36,900 nucleotides of DNA from Bacteroidaceae bacterium (GTDB lineage: Bacteria > Bacteroidota > Bacteroidia > Bacteroidales > Bacteroidaceae). The stretch lies in contig JAFWBM010000008.1 of assembly GCA_017507105.1 (NCBI GenBank), positions 1 through 36,900 of the forward strand, written 5' to 3'. Below the pieces are notes generated by a model. It was not told where the DNA came from. It did no database searches and saw nothing but the letters and a program-made list of their open reading frames with translations. The translations under genes and the position numbers were made by a program. This document shows, piece after piece, positions 8,592 to 17,297 of the stretch (position 1 is the stretch's first letter; the number at the start of each line of letters is the position of its first letter).

Positions 8592-9908
8592 TTATAAGTT
8601 CTTTACTGTTTCAACCAATAAATCAATCTCGTCCTTTGTACGCTGTTCTGTTACACATAGCAGCAGCATATCATCAGCAATGCGTACACCTCCTAGAATT
8701 CCCTTAGCCAACAAAGCCTCCTGTATCTTCTCGGGAGATACAGTTGTCTTCACGGCAAACTCATTAAGGAAAGGTTTGTCGAAAGCCATACTACATTTAC
8801 CTGTTGCCACAAGCTTATTAGCCATATAATGTGCACCATCGTAGGAGAGTCTGTTTACCTCTTTTAGGCCTTTATTACCCATCAACGACATATAGATAGT
8901 AACAAACAGTGCCATTAGAGACTGATTGGAGCAGATATTACTGTTTGCTTTCTCGCGACGTATATGCTGCTCGCGCGCTTGCAACGTAAGCACAAAGGCA
9001 CGCTTGCCGTCAACATCAGTAGTGCTACCCACTATACGTCCAGGCAGTTTGCGCACCAAAGCATTTGTGCAGGCAAGATATCCCACATATGGGCCACCAT
9101 AGTTCATAGGTATACCTAGCGTCTGTCCGTCTCCGCATGCAATGTCTGCACCCCACTCGGCAGGTGTCCTAAGCACAGCAAGTGCCAAAGGATTGGCATT
9201 CATAACCATAAGAGCTTTTCTTGCATGACACATTTCGGCAACACCGGTATAATCCTCAACAACTCCATAGAAGTTGGGTTGCGCTAGAATAACACCTGCG
9301 ACATCATCACCTTGCAGTTTTATCTCGAGGTCGGCAAGATCGGTCACACCATCTTTCTCTGCAATACTCTCTACAACAATACCATTATACAAGGCATATG
9401 TATCTACTACACGTCTTACTTTGGGGTTCATTGTTGCCGAGACGAGGACTTTATTACGTTTCTTTGCAGCAGCAACAGTCATCATCATAGCCTCGGCTGT
9501 AGCAGTTGTTCCATCGTACATTGATGCATTGGCAACATCCATACCCGTAAGTTCGCATATCATAGACTGATACTCGAAGATATACTGCAATGTTCCTTGC
9601 GATATTTCGGGTTGATATGGAGTATATGCCGTAAGAAATTCACCTCTTGATATAATTGGATTTATAATAGACGGTGAATAGTGGTCTTCGACACCGGCAC
9701 CGGCAAAGCATACCAATTGGCTGTTTTTCTTGCCCAGTGCCTCAAAGAATTTACGTATCTCCACCTCGGACATAGCCTCGGGGAGTGCAAATTCACGATT
9801 GAAAAGAAGCTGCTGTGGAATCTCACCAAACAGGTCGTCCATCGACTTTAACCCTGCAACCTGCAGCATCTTGTCAATATCATCTTGTGTATGGGGAAAA
9901 TACTTCAT
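8592..9908 (-). CDS. gcvPA: Glycine dehydrogenase (decarboxylating) subunit 1
   Basis: The 438-residue protein is the N-terminal half of the split P-protein. It begins KYFPHTQDDIDKML, a typical GcvPA opening, and has FAGAGVEDHYSPSI, YTPYQPEISQGTLQ and GDGQTLGIPMNYGGP. It has the aminotransferase fold but lacks the PLP lysine, which is in GcvPB; the two form the active alpha2beta2 enzyme. An 84-base gap separates it from gcvH, the largest gap inside the operon. No internal promoter is visible there. Confidence 0.95.
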   Translation of the reverse strand: MKYFPHTQDDIDKMLQVAGLKSMDDLFGEIPQQLLFNREFALPEAMSEVEIRKFFEALGKKNSQLVCFAGAGVEDHYSPSIINPIISRGEFLTAYTPYQPEISQGTLQYIFEYQSMICELTGMDVANASMYDGTTATAEAMMMTVAAAKKRNKVLVSATMNPKVRRVVDTYALYNGIVVESIAEKDGVTDLADLEIKLQGDDVAGVILAQPNFYGVVEDYTGVAEMCHARKALMVMNANPLALAVLRTPAEWGADIACGDGQTLGIPMNYGGPYVGYLACTNALVRKLPGRIVGSTTDVDGKRAFVLTLQAREQHIRREKANSNICSNQSLMALFVTIYMSLMGNKGLKEVNRLSYDGAHYMANKLVATGKCSMAFDKPFLNEFAVKTTVSPEKIQEALLAKGILGGVRIADDMLLLCVTEQRTKDEIDLLVETVKNL

Positions 9909-9992
9909 TCTGTCAATCTGTTTTAATAAAAGTTTTAGAGTTTTTGGTAAAAGGGCACACTCACATACTATCTGTAAATGCGCCCTAAGTCT

Positions 9993-10373
9993 TTATTCGC
10001 CGATAGCAGCCTTATAAGCATCGGCATCCATAAGTTTCTCCACCTCGGAGGGATCGGAAAGCTGAACCTTTATAATCCAATTGGCATAAGGATCGGCATT
10101 CACGAGTTCGGGCTGATCTACAAGAGCATCGTTAATCTCGACAACAGTACCACTTACAGGAGATATAAGGTCGCTTGCCGCCTTAACGCTCTCAACAGCG
10201 CCAAAATCCTCACCGGCCTCAACCTCATCATCAACGTCGGGCATATCAACATATACCACATTTCCAAGTTCGTGCTGCGCGTAGTCTGTTATACCTACAT
10301 AACCAAACTCACCATCTACTTTCAAATACTCGTGTGACTCTGCATAATAGAGACCTTCTACAATCTTACTCAT
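9993..10373 (-). CDS. gcvH: Glycine cleavage system H protein
   Basis: The 126-residue lipoyl carrier shuttles the aminomethyl group from P-protein to T-protein and then the dihydrolipoyl group to L-protein. The lipoylated lysine is K64 in AVESVKAASD. The length and the opening YYAESHEYLKVDG are typical. It is 34 bases after gcvT. The dihydrolipoamide dehydrogenase (L-protein) is not in the window. The lplA gene at the head of this operon is the likely source of its lipoyl group. Confidence 0.97.
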   Translation of the reverse strand: MSKIVEGLYYAESHEYLKVDGEFGYVGITDYAQHELGNVVYVDMPDVDDEVEAGEDFGAVESVKAASDLISPVSGTVVEINDALVDQPELVNADPYANWIIKVQLSDPSEVEKLMDADAYKAAIGE

Positions 10374-10407
10374 AATTTTACTTTTTATATTAATACCTGA
10401 TTACTTA

Positions 10408-11499
10408 TTATTTCTTATAATTTTTCTCGTAAAAACGTTTCTTCGTAACAACACCCGGGAAAAGACGTTTGCGTATCCTCACTTCAACCTCAGTACCAAT
10501 CTTTGCATATTCGGCATCGACAAGTGCCATGCAGACACTCTTACCGGTAGATATAGAGTTATATCCTGTTGTAACAACGCCTATAACATTACCACCAACT
10601 TCGACATCGTACCCATGACGAGGTATAGCTTTGTCTTTAAGTTCTATGCCTATAATCCTACGTTTCAGTCCCTCGGCTTTCTGGGCTGCTATTGCCTCTT
10701 TTCCTATAAAGTTCTCTTTCTCCAGTTTCACAAACATCCCAAGACCTGCCTCGAGTGGAGTTATCTCATCTGTCAGTTCATCTCCATAAAGAGGCAATCC
10801 CACCTCGAAACGCAATGTATCACGACAGCCTAAGCCACATGGTTTAACCTTGCCACAAGCAAGCAGTTTATCCCACACCTCATTGGTAAATGAATGTGAA
10901 CCATATAGTTCAAAACCATCTTCCCCTGTGTATCCAGTACGGCTTATGATTATTGTCTCACCATTATACTCTATCTCTTTACATGTATAGAATGTCATAT
11001 CGGCACATGCAAACCCCAACACACTCTCAATAATAGATTCTGTATCAGGACCTTGTACTGCGACCTCGCCATAGATATCACTCTGATGCTCTACTTTTAC
11101 ATCAAAGTTCTTTGCATTCTCCATTATCCATGCAACATCCTTATCAATATTACCTGCATTAATCACAAGAAAGAAGCGCTTGTCGGCCATCTTATACACA
11201 AGGAGATCATCTACAACACCTCCTGTAGGGTGTAGCATCATACCATAGTAGATTTTGCCATCGGGAGCATCTGCAATATCATTCGTAAAGATATAGTTCA
11301 CGAATTTCTCACTCTCCGGACCTGTTATGAGCACTTCACCCATATGCGAAACATCAAATATTCCGCATGCTTGTCTCACAGCATTGTGTTCATCCACTAT
11401 GTTTGAATACTGAATAGGCATATCGAATCCTCCGAAAGGACTTATGAGAGCACCCAATGCTACATGTTTGTCATAAAGACAGGTTCTTTTATTCTCCAT
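10408..11499 (-). CDS. gcvT: Aminomethyltransferase (glycine cleavage T protein)
   Basis: The 363-residue protein releases ammonia from the H-protein-bound aminomethyl group and makes 5,10-methylene-tetrahydrofolate. Typical features are ALISPFGGFDMPIQYS near the N-terminus, GIFDVSHMGEVLI, the SRTGYTGEDGFELY block and the C-terminal GCV_T barrel domain with KAIPRHGYDV. The length is normal (about 360). It starts 2 bases after the lplA stop, so translation is likely coupled. Confidence 0.96.
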   Translation of the reverse strand: MENKRTCLYDKHVALGALISPFGGFDMPIQYSNIVDEHNAVRQACGIFDVSHMGEVLITGPESEKFVNYIFTNDIADAPDGKIYYGMMLHPTGGVVDDLLVYKMADKRFFLVINAGNIDKDVAWIMENAKNFDVKVEHQSDIYGEVAVQGPDTESIIESVLGFACADMTFYTCKEIEYNGETIIISRTGYTGEDGFELYGSHSFTNEVWDKLLACGKVKPCGLGCRDTLRFEVGLPLYGDELTDEITPLEAGLGMFVKLEKENFIGKEAIAAQKAEGLKRRIIGIELKDKAIPRHGYDVEVGGNVIGVVTTGYNSISTGKSVCMALVDAEYAKIGTEVEVRIRKRLFPGVVTKKRFYEKNYKK

Positions 11500-11501
11500 A
11501 A

Positions 11502-12485
11502 TCAGAAAAAGTTTTTTATTAGTGTTTCGAGTTGTTCTTTATTCATATTCACAATTACACCCGAAGGTTCAATGTTGCCAACAGCTTCCAAAAGAGCATT
11601 TCTTTCATATACAACACCAACCAACGGCTGCAATAAACTTTCAATTCTATTATCTACATGGAAGAAATCGCCCGACAAAGAGACTTTGCGCACTTTATCG
11701 TTCTTAACCTCAAAGCCAACTGTAAACTCGCCTACACCCTCAATACGCAATGAACGTGTCACCGTATATGCAGGGTTATGTCCATATAGAAATTCCGAAC
11801 TGTGATACTCTTGTTCAATTTCTATGATGCGTTCAATATCCACATCGGTCAAATGATACTGTTCATTACCACATAAGGATGTGCGCATGAATTGCATGAA
11901 ATCCTCTATGGGGAGTGATATATATCTGTTTAAGGTAGTAACATGTTGCCGTACCGATTCCACCCCTTTACTCTTTAGTTTGCTGTCAGATGGAGTTGTT
12001 GCTGATGCCATCATCTCTATATCAGTATCATATAGCATTGTACCATGCACTATACTGCGATTGTGCAGGTGATAGAATGCACTACCCGACACTTTCTTGC
12101 CATCTATAAGAATATCATTACGTCCTGTACTTTTTGCATCTATGCCCAATTTACGCAACGCATGTTCTATCAATAACATATAGCTATTAAAAGCCGAGTT
12201 TACATTTGAGTCGGATGTAATAAAAGAGAGCATTATATTGCTTTGGTCGGCATAGACACAACCTCCTCCGCTTTTACGACGAAAAATCTCGATGTTGTTA
12301 TTACGACAGAAATTTATATCAACTTCAGACTCCAAAAGCTGATTACGGCCAAAGATTACAGTGGGTTCAACCTGCCACATGAAAAAGTAGTTACCTGCCG
12401 GTAACTCGCGGGCCACAAACTCCTCGAGAGCTAAATAAAAAGGAAGTTTGCGCCTACACTCTCTTGGCAACGTCACATACAACAT
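11502..12485 (-). CDS. lplA: Lipoate-protein ligase A
   Basis: The 327-residue protein activates free lipoate with ATP and attaches it to lipoyl domains. It has the RRKSGGGCVY motif (residues 69-78) that forms the lipoyl-AMP pocket, followed by GRNDILIDGKKVSGSA (121-136) with the conserved lysine, and the small C-terminal domain. It heads the operon lplA-gcvT-gcvH-gcvPA-gcvPB, so GcvH is its probable main target. The ATG is about 23 bases after the -7 box. A lipoyl- or octanoyl-transferase of the same fold is possible, but the presence of the C-terminal domain favours a true ligase. Confidence 0.9.
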   Translation of the reverse strand: MLYVTLPRECRRKLPFYLALEEFVARELPAGNYFFMWQVEPTVIFGRNQLLESEVDINFCRNNNIEIFRRKSGGGCVYADQSNIMLSFITSDSNVNSAFNSYMLLIEHALRKLGIDAKSTGRNDILIDGKKVSGSAFYHLHNRSIVHGTMLYDTDIEMMASATTPSDSKLKSKGVESVRQHVTTLNRYISLPIEDFMQFMRTSLCGNEQYHLTDVDIERIIEIEQEYHSSEFLYGHNPAYTVTRSLRIEGVGEFTVGFEVKNDKVRKVSLSGDFFHVDNRIESLLQPLVGVVYERNALLEAVGNIEPSGVIVNMNKEQLETLIKNFF

Positions 12486-12489
12486 ATGT

Positions 12490-12515
12490 TATATTTGTGA
12501 TATACCGCAAATATA
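12490..12515 (-). promoter_or_regulatory. lplA-gcv operon promoter with dyad over the start site
   Basis: The minus-strand -7 box TATATTTG is at 12508-12515. Its exact reverse complement lies at 12490-12497, giving a 26-base dyad with 8-base arms and a 10-base centre that spans the expected transcription start just before the ATG at 12485. This could be an operator. The same -7 box is also the end of the repeat unit at 12507-12600. Confidence 0.5.
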
Positions 12516-12600
12516 GCGACAAACGAACGAGAAAAATGAAACTTGTTTCAATATTTTTCACAGTGAATGAAGTATATATTCGCGATTTATCGCAAATATA
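12507..12600. repeat. 85-bp repeat unit, diverged copy, at the lplA promoter
   Basis: One unit (12507-12591) plus the first nine bases of another (GCAAATATA, to 12600). It matches the two tandem units at 26271-26445 at both ends: GCAAATATA, ACAAACGA-CGAGA, TTTTCACAG-GA-TGAAG and TTCGCGATTTATCGC. The centre has diverged, but a small hairpin is kept: TGAAAC/GTTTCA at 12537-12542 and 12545-12550 here, against CAAAG/CTTTG in the other copies. The ends face the minus-strand gene with TATATTTGC. Confidence 0.8.
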
Positions 12601-12664
12601 ACCAAAGAAACAAGATAGACAAAATTAATAATACTTTTTTACGGTTGCATTTATATAAAAATAA

Positions 12665-12702
12665 CAAAAACGATGGTCCATTTGTGGGGACCATCGTTTT
12701 TG
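12665..12702 (-). terminator. 15-bp hairpin terminator after the peptide transporter gene
   Basis: Arms 12665-12679 and 12688-12702 are exact reverse complements around an 8-base loop. On the minus strand the hairpin is followed by a T-rich run. It lies 22 bases after the transporter stop codon. Confidence 0.85.
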
Positions 12703-12723
12703 CATTATATTGTTTACGATTTA

Positions 12724-14238
12724 TTATGCAACCTTCTCAAGACGCTTCATCATGATAAACATGAATAGAGCCGAGAGCAAGCATAGTACAATAAATATAC
12801 ACCAAACAGCAACCAAAGAGAGGTCGCCCCAGAATGCAGAACCAACCTTTGTGAGATAGTTACCAAGAGCTGTAGCAACAAACCAACCACCCATCATCAT
12901 TCCCTTGAGTTTGGGAGGAGCCACCTTACTTACAAAAGATATACCCATAGGTGACAAAAGAAGCTCACCGAATGTAAGCACAAGGTATGTGCTTATGAGC
13001 CAATTGGGTGATACAAGCATCGCAGCCTCGCCAGCCACAGCCTGCTCATTAGGAGTAGGAAGACCCATTGAAGCAACAGCCATTACAACAAATCCGGCAG
13101 CAGCAACCAACATACCGTAAGCAATCTTACGAGGAGCTGAGGGCTCCTTACCCTTGGCTGCCAATGAGCTGAAGATAGCCATACTTACCGGAGTAAGCGC
13201 CACAACATAGAAAGGATTGAACTGCTGGAAGATTGGTGCATTCACATCAACAGCACCGTCGATATTTACATACTGATAGCCCAAGAATGCAACAGCAACA
13301 GCTGCAACTACACCCGAAATAATCTTTCCATTTTGTGTCTTGCTCTGGAACAAAGAGAAAAGAGCATATACTATTACAATTATTGCAACAAGGTTCCATA
13401 CGCTGAAGAGCATACTCTGAACACCTGTTGAACTCTTAGCTGTAAACTCATTGGCAAAATAGGTCAATGTAAGACCATTCTGATGGAAAGCCATCCAGAA
13501 GAAGATAACCACAGCAAACACAAGACATAGAGCAACAACACGAGCCTTTGTCTCAGCAGGAGTAAGTTCCTCCTCATTAGCAGCACTATTTGTAACCTTC
13601 TTGGTGCCACCCTCAACATGTTTGAATGAACCTCGGAAGATGTAATAGATTGCTATTGAAAGAATAAGTGATGCACATGCCACACCAAATGCAAAGTGAT
13701 AAGAGTCGGCAAGTGAATAACCCATAACATTCTGAGCATAATCCATAATCTCCACAGCAGCAGTGGGAGCAAACAACGCACCTATATTGATTGCCATATA
13801 GAAAAGAGAGAAAGCAGCATCGCGCTTATTTGCATATTTGGGATCATCATAAAGGTTACCCACCATCACCTGCAAGTTACCTTTGAAAAGTCCTGTACCT
13901 ATCGAGATTAGTGCAAGCGCACCTACAACAGCCCAATATGCTGTAGACTCGGCTCCAAGAGGAGCTGCAAGCAACAAATAACCCAAGAACATTACTACGA
14001 TACCAATGGTAACCATCTTGCCATAACCGAACTTGTCGGCAAGAATACCGCCTATGAAAGGCAAGAAATAAACAAAAGCCAAGAATGTGGCATAGAAATC
14101 ACCGGCCTCATCGGCAGACATACCGAAATTCTCGCGCATAAATAGCGCAAAAACCGCCAGCATAGTGTAATAGCCGAAACGCTCTCCTGTGTTTGCAAGA
14201 GCAAGGGCAAACAATCCTTTTGGTTGTCCTTCAAACAT
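12724..14238 (-). CDS. POT/PTR-family proton-dependent peptide transporter
   Basis: The 504-residue inner-membrane protein has 12-14 hydrophobic helices and the major-facilitator fold. The opening MFEGQPKGLFALALANTGERFGYYTM and the later AFSLFYMAINIGALFAPT block (PTR2 signature region) mark the POT family, which imports di- and tripeptides with protons. The first-helix motif ExxER is here NTGER, so the first glutamate is replaced by asparagine. Low-affinity or changed proton coupling is possible, or this may be normal for this branch. It is a single-gene unit between its own promoter hairpin (14313-14357) and terminator. Substrate is inferred from family only. Confidence 0.88.
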   Translation of the reverse strand: MFEGQPKGLFALALANTGERFGYYTMLAVFALFMRENFGMSADEAGDFYATFLAFVYFLPFIGGILADKFGYGKMVTIGIVVMFLGYLLLAAPLGAESTAYWAVVGALALISIGTGLFKGNLQVMVGNLYDDPKYANKRDAAFSLFYMAINIGALFAPTAAVEIMDYAQNVMGYSLADSYHFAFGVACASLILSIAIYYIFRGSFKHVEGGTKKVTNSAANEEELTPAETKARVVALCLVFAVVIFFWMAFHQNGLTLTYFANEFTAKSSTGVQSMLFSVWNLVAIIVIVYALFSLFQSKTQNGKIISGVVAAVAVAFLGYQYVNIDGAVDVNAPIFQQFNPFYVVALTPVSMAIFSSLAAKGKEPSAPRKIAYGMLVAAAGFVVMAVASMGLPTPNEQAVAGEAAMLVSPNWLISTYLVLTFGELLLSPMGISFVSKVAPPKLKGMMMGGWFVATALGNYLTKVGSAFWGDLSLVAVWCIFIVLCLLSALFMFIMMKRLEKVA

Positions 14239-14312
14239 AAATAAAATGAATTTTAAAAATTAATATTAGTTTTAATTATTTCTGCATATTGTGCAAACAG
14301 ATGTAAAACAAA

Positions 14313-14358
14313 ATATTTGCACGATTATTGCATGTTTGGCAATAATCGTGCAAATATA
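14313..14358 (-). promoter_or_regulatory. Peptide transporter promoter with 19-bp inverted repeat
   Basis: The minus-strand -7 box TATATTTG is at 14351-14358. Overlapping it and covering the expected start site is an inverted repeat with exact 19-base arms at 14313-14331 and 14339-14357 and a 7-base centre (atgtttg). It could be an operator or fold into the 5' end of the transcript. The ATG is about 105 bases further on. A second TATATTTG at 14448-14455 on the same strand could be another start. Confidence 0.55.
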
Positions 14359-14480
14359 ATAAAAAAGAGGCAAAACATAAAACCGTAATTAATATTTAAC
14401 TACGTATGTATAACATATTTCAGCATTTTCGTATAGAGTATATATAGCAAATATATCCAATATATAATATTCTCTTTATA

Positions 14481-17297
14481 TTATCGTTCAAGTTCTCTGG
14501 CCAAATATGGCGCTGTATATCCGATACCGGCAGCAGCTACCTCCTCGGGTGTTCCTTTTGCCACAACAACTCCTCCATCACGACCACCTTCGGGTCCCAT
14601 ATCAATTATATAATCAGCCATCTTTATAACATCCAGATTATGTTCTATTATAACAACTGTATTACCCTTGTCAACCAATCGATTAACTACATTCATAAGA
14701 ACACGTATATCATCGAAATGCAGACCTGTAGTAGGTTCATCGAGCAGATAGAGTGTCTTTCCTGTATCGCGTTTCGATAGCTCGGTAGCCAACTTCACGC
14801 GTTGACTCTCTCCACCCGACAAAGTGCTTGAGGGTTGTCCCAGTTTTATATAGCCCAGCCCCACATCCTGAAGAACTTTAATCTTATTCAGTATTGTAGG
14901 AACATTCTCGAAGAACTCCACTGCCATGTTTATTGTCATATCAAGCACATCTGCAATGGATTTTCCTTTATAACGAACCTCTAGTGTCTCGCGATTATAA
15001 CGTTTACCCTGACACACCTCACATGGCACCATCACATCTGGCAAAAAATTCATCTCAAGAGTTTTATACCCATTACCACTACACGCATCGCACCTGCCAC
15101 CAGAGACATTGAAAGAGAAGCGCCCGGGCTTATATCCGCGTATCTTTGCCTCGGGAAGGTCTACAAAGAGATTACGTATATCGGCAAAAACACCTGTATA
15201 TGTTGCAGGATTAGAACGCGGTGTACGTCCTAGGGGCGATTGGTCTACATCCACCACCTTATCGATATTTTCTATACCTTCTATCTCTCGGTACGGCAAA
15301 GGCTCACGCAATGCCCTATAAAAATGCTTTGCCAATATTGGCTGCAAAGTATCGTTCACAAGCGAAGACTTGCCACCGCCCGAAACACCGGTGACACATA
15401 TCAACTTACCAAGAGGGAACTCCACGTCAATATTCTTAAGATTGTTTCCCCTGGCGCCCTTTATCCTTATAAACTTACCATTCCCCTCGCGACGTTTGGA
15501 TGGAACTGTAATCATCTCTATATCCTTGAGATAATTTGCAGTCAGCGTGTTACTCTTGAGCATTTCCTGAGGAGTTCCTGCAAAAACCACGCTACCACCT
15601 TTACGTCCTGCACGAGGTCCCAAATCCACTACATAATCGGCAGCCATCATTATATCCCTGTCATGTTCTACAACGATAACAGTATTACCACTGTCACGCA
15701 AGGCTTTCAATGAGTTTATAAGACGATCATTGTCACGTGAATGAAGTCCTATGCTTGGCTCGTCCAGAATATAAAAGACATTTACAAGTTGCGAGCCCAC
15801 TTGAGTTGCAAGACGTATACGCTGTCCCTCACCACCCGACAAGGATACCGAAGAGCGCGATAACGAAAGGTAACCAAGACCGACATCAAGCAAAAAACGC
15901 AATCGCGATAGAATCTCTTTTACAATCTCATCGGCAATTGCACGCTGTTTATCGGTAAGCGACTCATTAAGATGCGAAAGCCATTCATACAGCACTGATA
16001 TATCCATTGATGCCAGCTCATGTATATTCTTACCATTCAAACGATAATGAAGTGCCTCTTTATTGAGTCGGGTTCCTCCGCACTCGGGACAGGTACTCAT
16101 CACCGAAAATTGTTCAGCCCAACGCAACTCCTTTGCAGTGACACCTGAATCTTTCTGCATCTGAATATATTTAACAAGCCCATCAAATGTTGAGAAAGTA
16201 TCGTTATACATATCGGACGAAGATACAAGGCGCAAAGGTACAGGAGAACCATACAAAATCTCATCGATAGCTTCATCTGGCAACTCCATAACAGGGGTAT
16301 CCAAGTCTGCATCATAACGAATAAGGACTGCTTCCATCTGTTGAAATATAGAAGCCCTCCGATATTTACCAAGCGGTGCAAGAGCACCTTGACGAACCGA
16401 GAGTGTACGGTCCGGAATAACCCTATCCACATCTACCATGCTCACCACTCCTAGCCCCTTACATTTATGACAGGCTCCTTGAGGCGAATTGAACGAGAAA
16501 TTATGTGGATCGGGTTCTTTATATGCAAGTCCTGTAATAGGGCACATCAGACGCTTACTATAGTGACGTATCCTACCGTCGGGCATATCCATAATCATAA
16601 CCAAGCCATCACCCAGTCCCATTGCAACCGATACACTCTGTTTCAGACGCACCACATCTTTTGAATCAACAGCCATCTTATCTACAACAACCTCTATATC
16701 ATGATTCTTGTATCTCTCGAGCTTCATGCCATGCGACATCTCACACAACTCACCATCAACACGTACATTCAGATAACCTTTACGCATCATCTGTTCGAAG
16801 AGCTCCTTATAGTGTCCCTTACGCGCTTTCACCAAGGGTGCCAATATATATATACGCTTACTCTCATATTCATTCAAGATAAGCTCTATAATCTGCTCCT
16901 CGGTATATTTTACCATCTTCTCGCCCGACTTATAAGAGTAGGCGTCTGCCACACGCGAATAAAGCAGTCGCAGATAGTCATATATCTCGGTTGTTGTTCC
17001 TACTGTAGAACGAGGGTTTTTGTTGGTGGTTTTCTGTTCAATCGATATTACCGGTCCCAAGCCCGTTATTTTGTCAACATTGGGGCGTTCCATCCCTCCC
17101 AGAAAATTACGTGCATAGGTAGAGAATGTTTCAAGATATCGTCTTTGCCCCTCTGCAAATATAGTATCAAAGGCCAAAGATGATTTTCCGCTACCACTGA
17201 GACCTGTTATAACTGTAAGCGAATTATGAGGAATATGAACATCTATATCCTTTAGGTTATGTACTTTAGCACCAAAGACATCTATATTGTTCGTCAT
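14481..17297 (-). CDS. uvrA: Excinuclease ABC subunit A
   Basis: The 938-residue protein is the damage-sensing ATPase of nucleotide excision repair; it loads UvrB on DNA. There are two ABC modules: Walker A GLSGSGKSS at residues 32-40 with signature LSGGEGQRIRLA, and Walker A GVSGGGKSS with signature LSGGESQRVKLA and Walker B LLDEPTTGLH. A zinc module CDACSGNGY to CEVCQGKRYN is in the second half. In the first zinc site the leading pair is CPIT instead of CxxC, followed by ACHKCKGLG; I believe that is common in this phylum. The ATG overlaps the stop of the upstream type IX-secreted protein gene by ATGA, so the two are translationally coupled. Confidence 0.96.
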   Translation of the reverse strand: MTNNIDVFGAKVHNLKDIDVHIPHNSLTVITGLSGSGKSSLAFDTIFAEGQRRYLETFSTYARNFLGGMERPNVDKITGLGPVISIEQKTTNKNPRSTVGTTTEIYDYLRLLYSRVADAYSYKSGEKMVKYTEEQIIELILNEYESKRIYILAPLVKARKGHYKELFEQMMRKGYLNVRVDGELCEMSHGMKLERYKNHDIEVVVDKMAVDSKDVVRLKQSVSVAMGLGDGLVMIMDMPDGRIRHYSKRLMCPITGLAYKEPDPHNFSFNSPQGACHKCKGLGVVSMVDVDRVIPDRTLSVRQGALAPLGKYRRASIFQQMEAVLIRYDADLDTPVMELPDEAIDEILYGSPVPLRLVSSSDMYNDTFSTFDGLVKYIQMQKDSGVTAKELRWAEQFSVMSTCPECGGTRLNKEALHYRLNGKNIHELASMDISVLYEWLSHLNESLTDKQRAIADEIVKEILSRLRFLLDVGLGYLSLSRSSVSLSGGEGQRIRLATQVGSQLVNVFYILDEPSIGLHSRDNDRLINSLKALRDSGNTVIVVEHDRDIMMAADYVVDLGPRAGRKGGSVVFAGTPQEMLKSNTLTANYLKDIEMITVPSKRREGNGKFIRIKGARGNNLKNIDVEFPLGKLICVTGVSGGGKSSLVNDTLQPILAKHFYRALREPLPYREIEGIENIDKVVDVDQSPLGRTPRSNPATYTGVFADIRNLFVDLPEAKIRGYKPGRFSFNVSGGRCDACSGNGYKTLEMNFLPDVMVPCEVCQGKRYNRETLEVRYKGKSIADVLDMTINMAVEFFENVPTILNKIKVLQDVGLGYIKLGQPSSTLSGGESQRVKLATELSKRDTGKTLYLLDEPTTGLHFDDIRVLMNVVNRLVDKGNTVVIIEHNLDVIKMADYIIDMGPEGGRDGGVVVAKGTPEEVAAAGIGYTAPYLARELER

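Noticed and set aside
12486-12600. Riboswitch upstream of the glycine cleavage operon
   Set aside because: The expected start leaves a leader of only about 15-20 bases, too short for a glycine or folate riboswitch.
12567-12755. Plus-strand 62-codon frame before the transporter terminator
   Set aside because: It covers the repeat and the terminator hairpin and its product is low-complexity.
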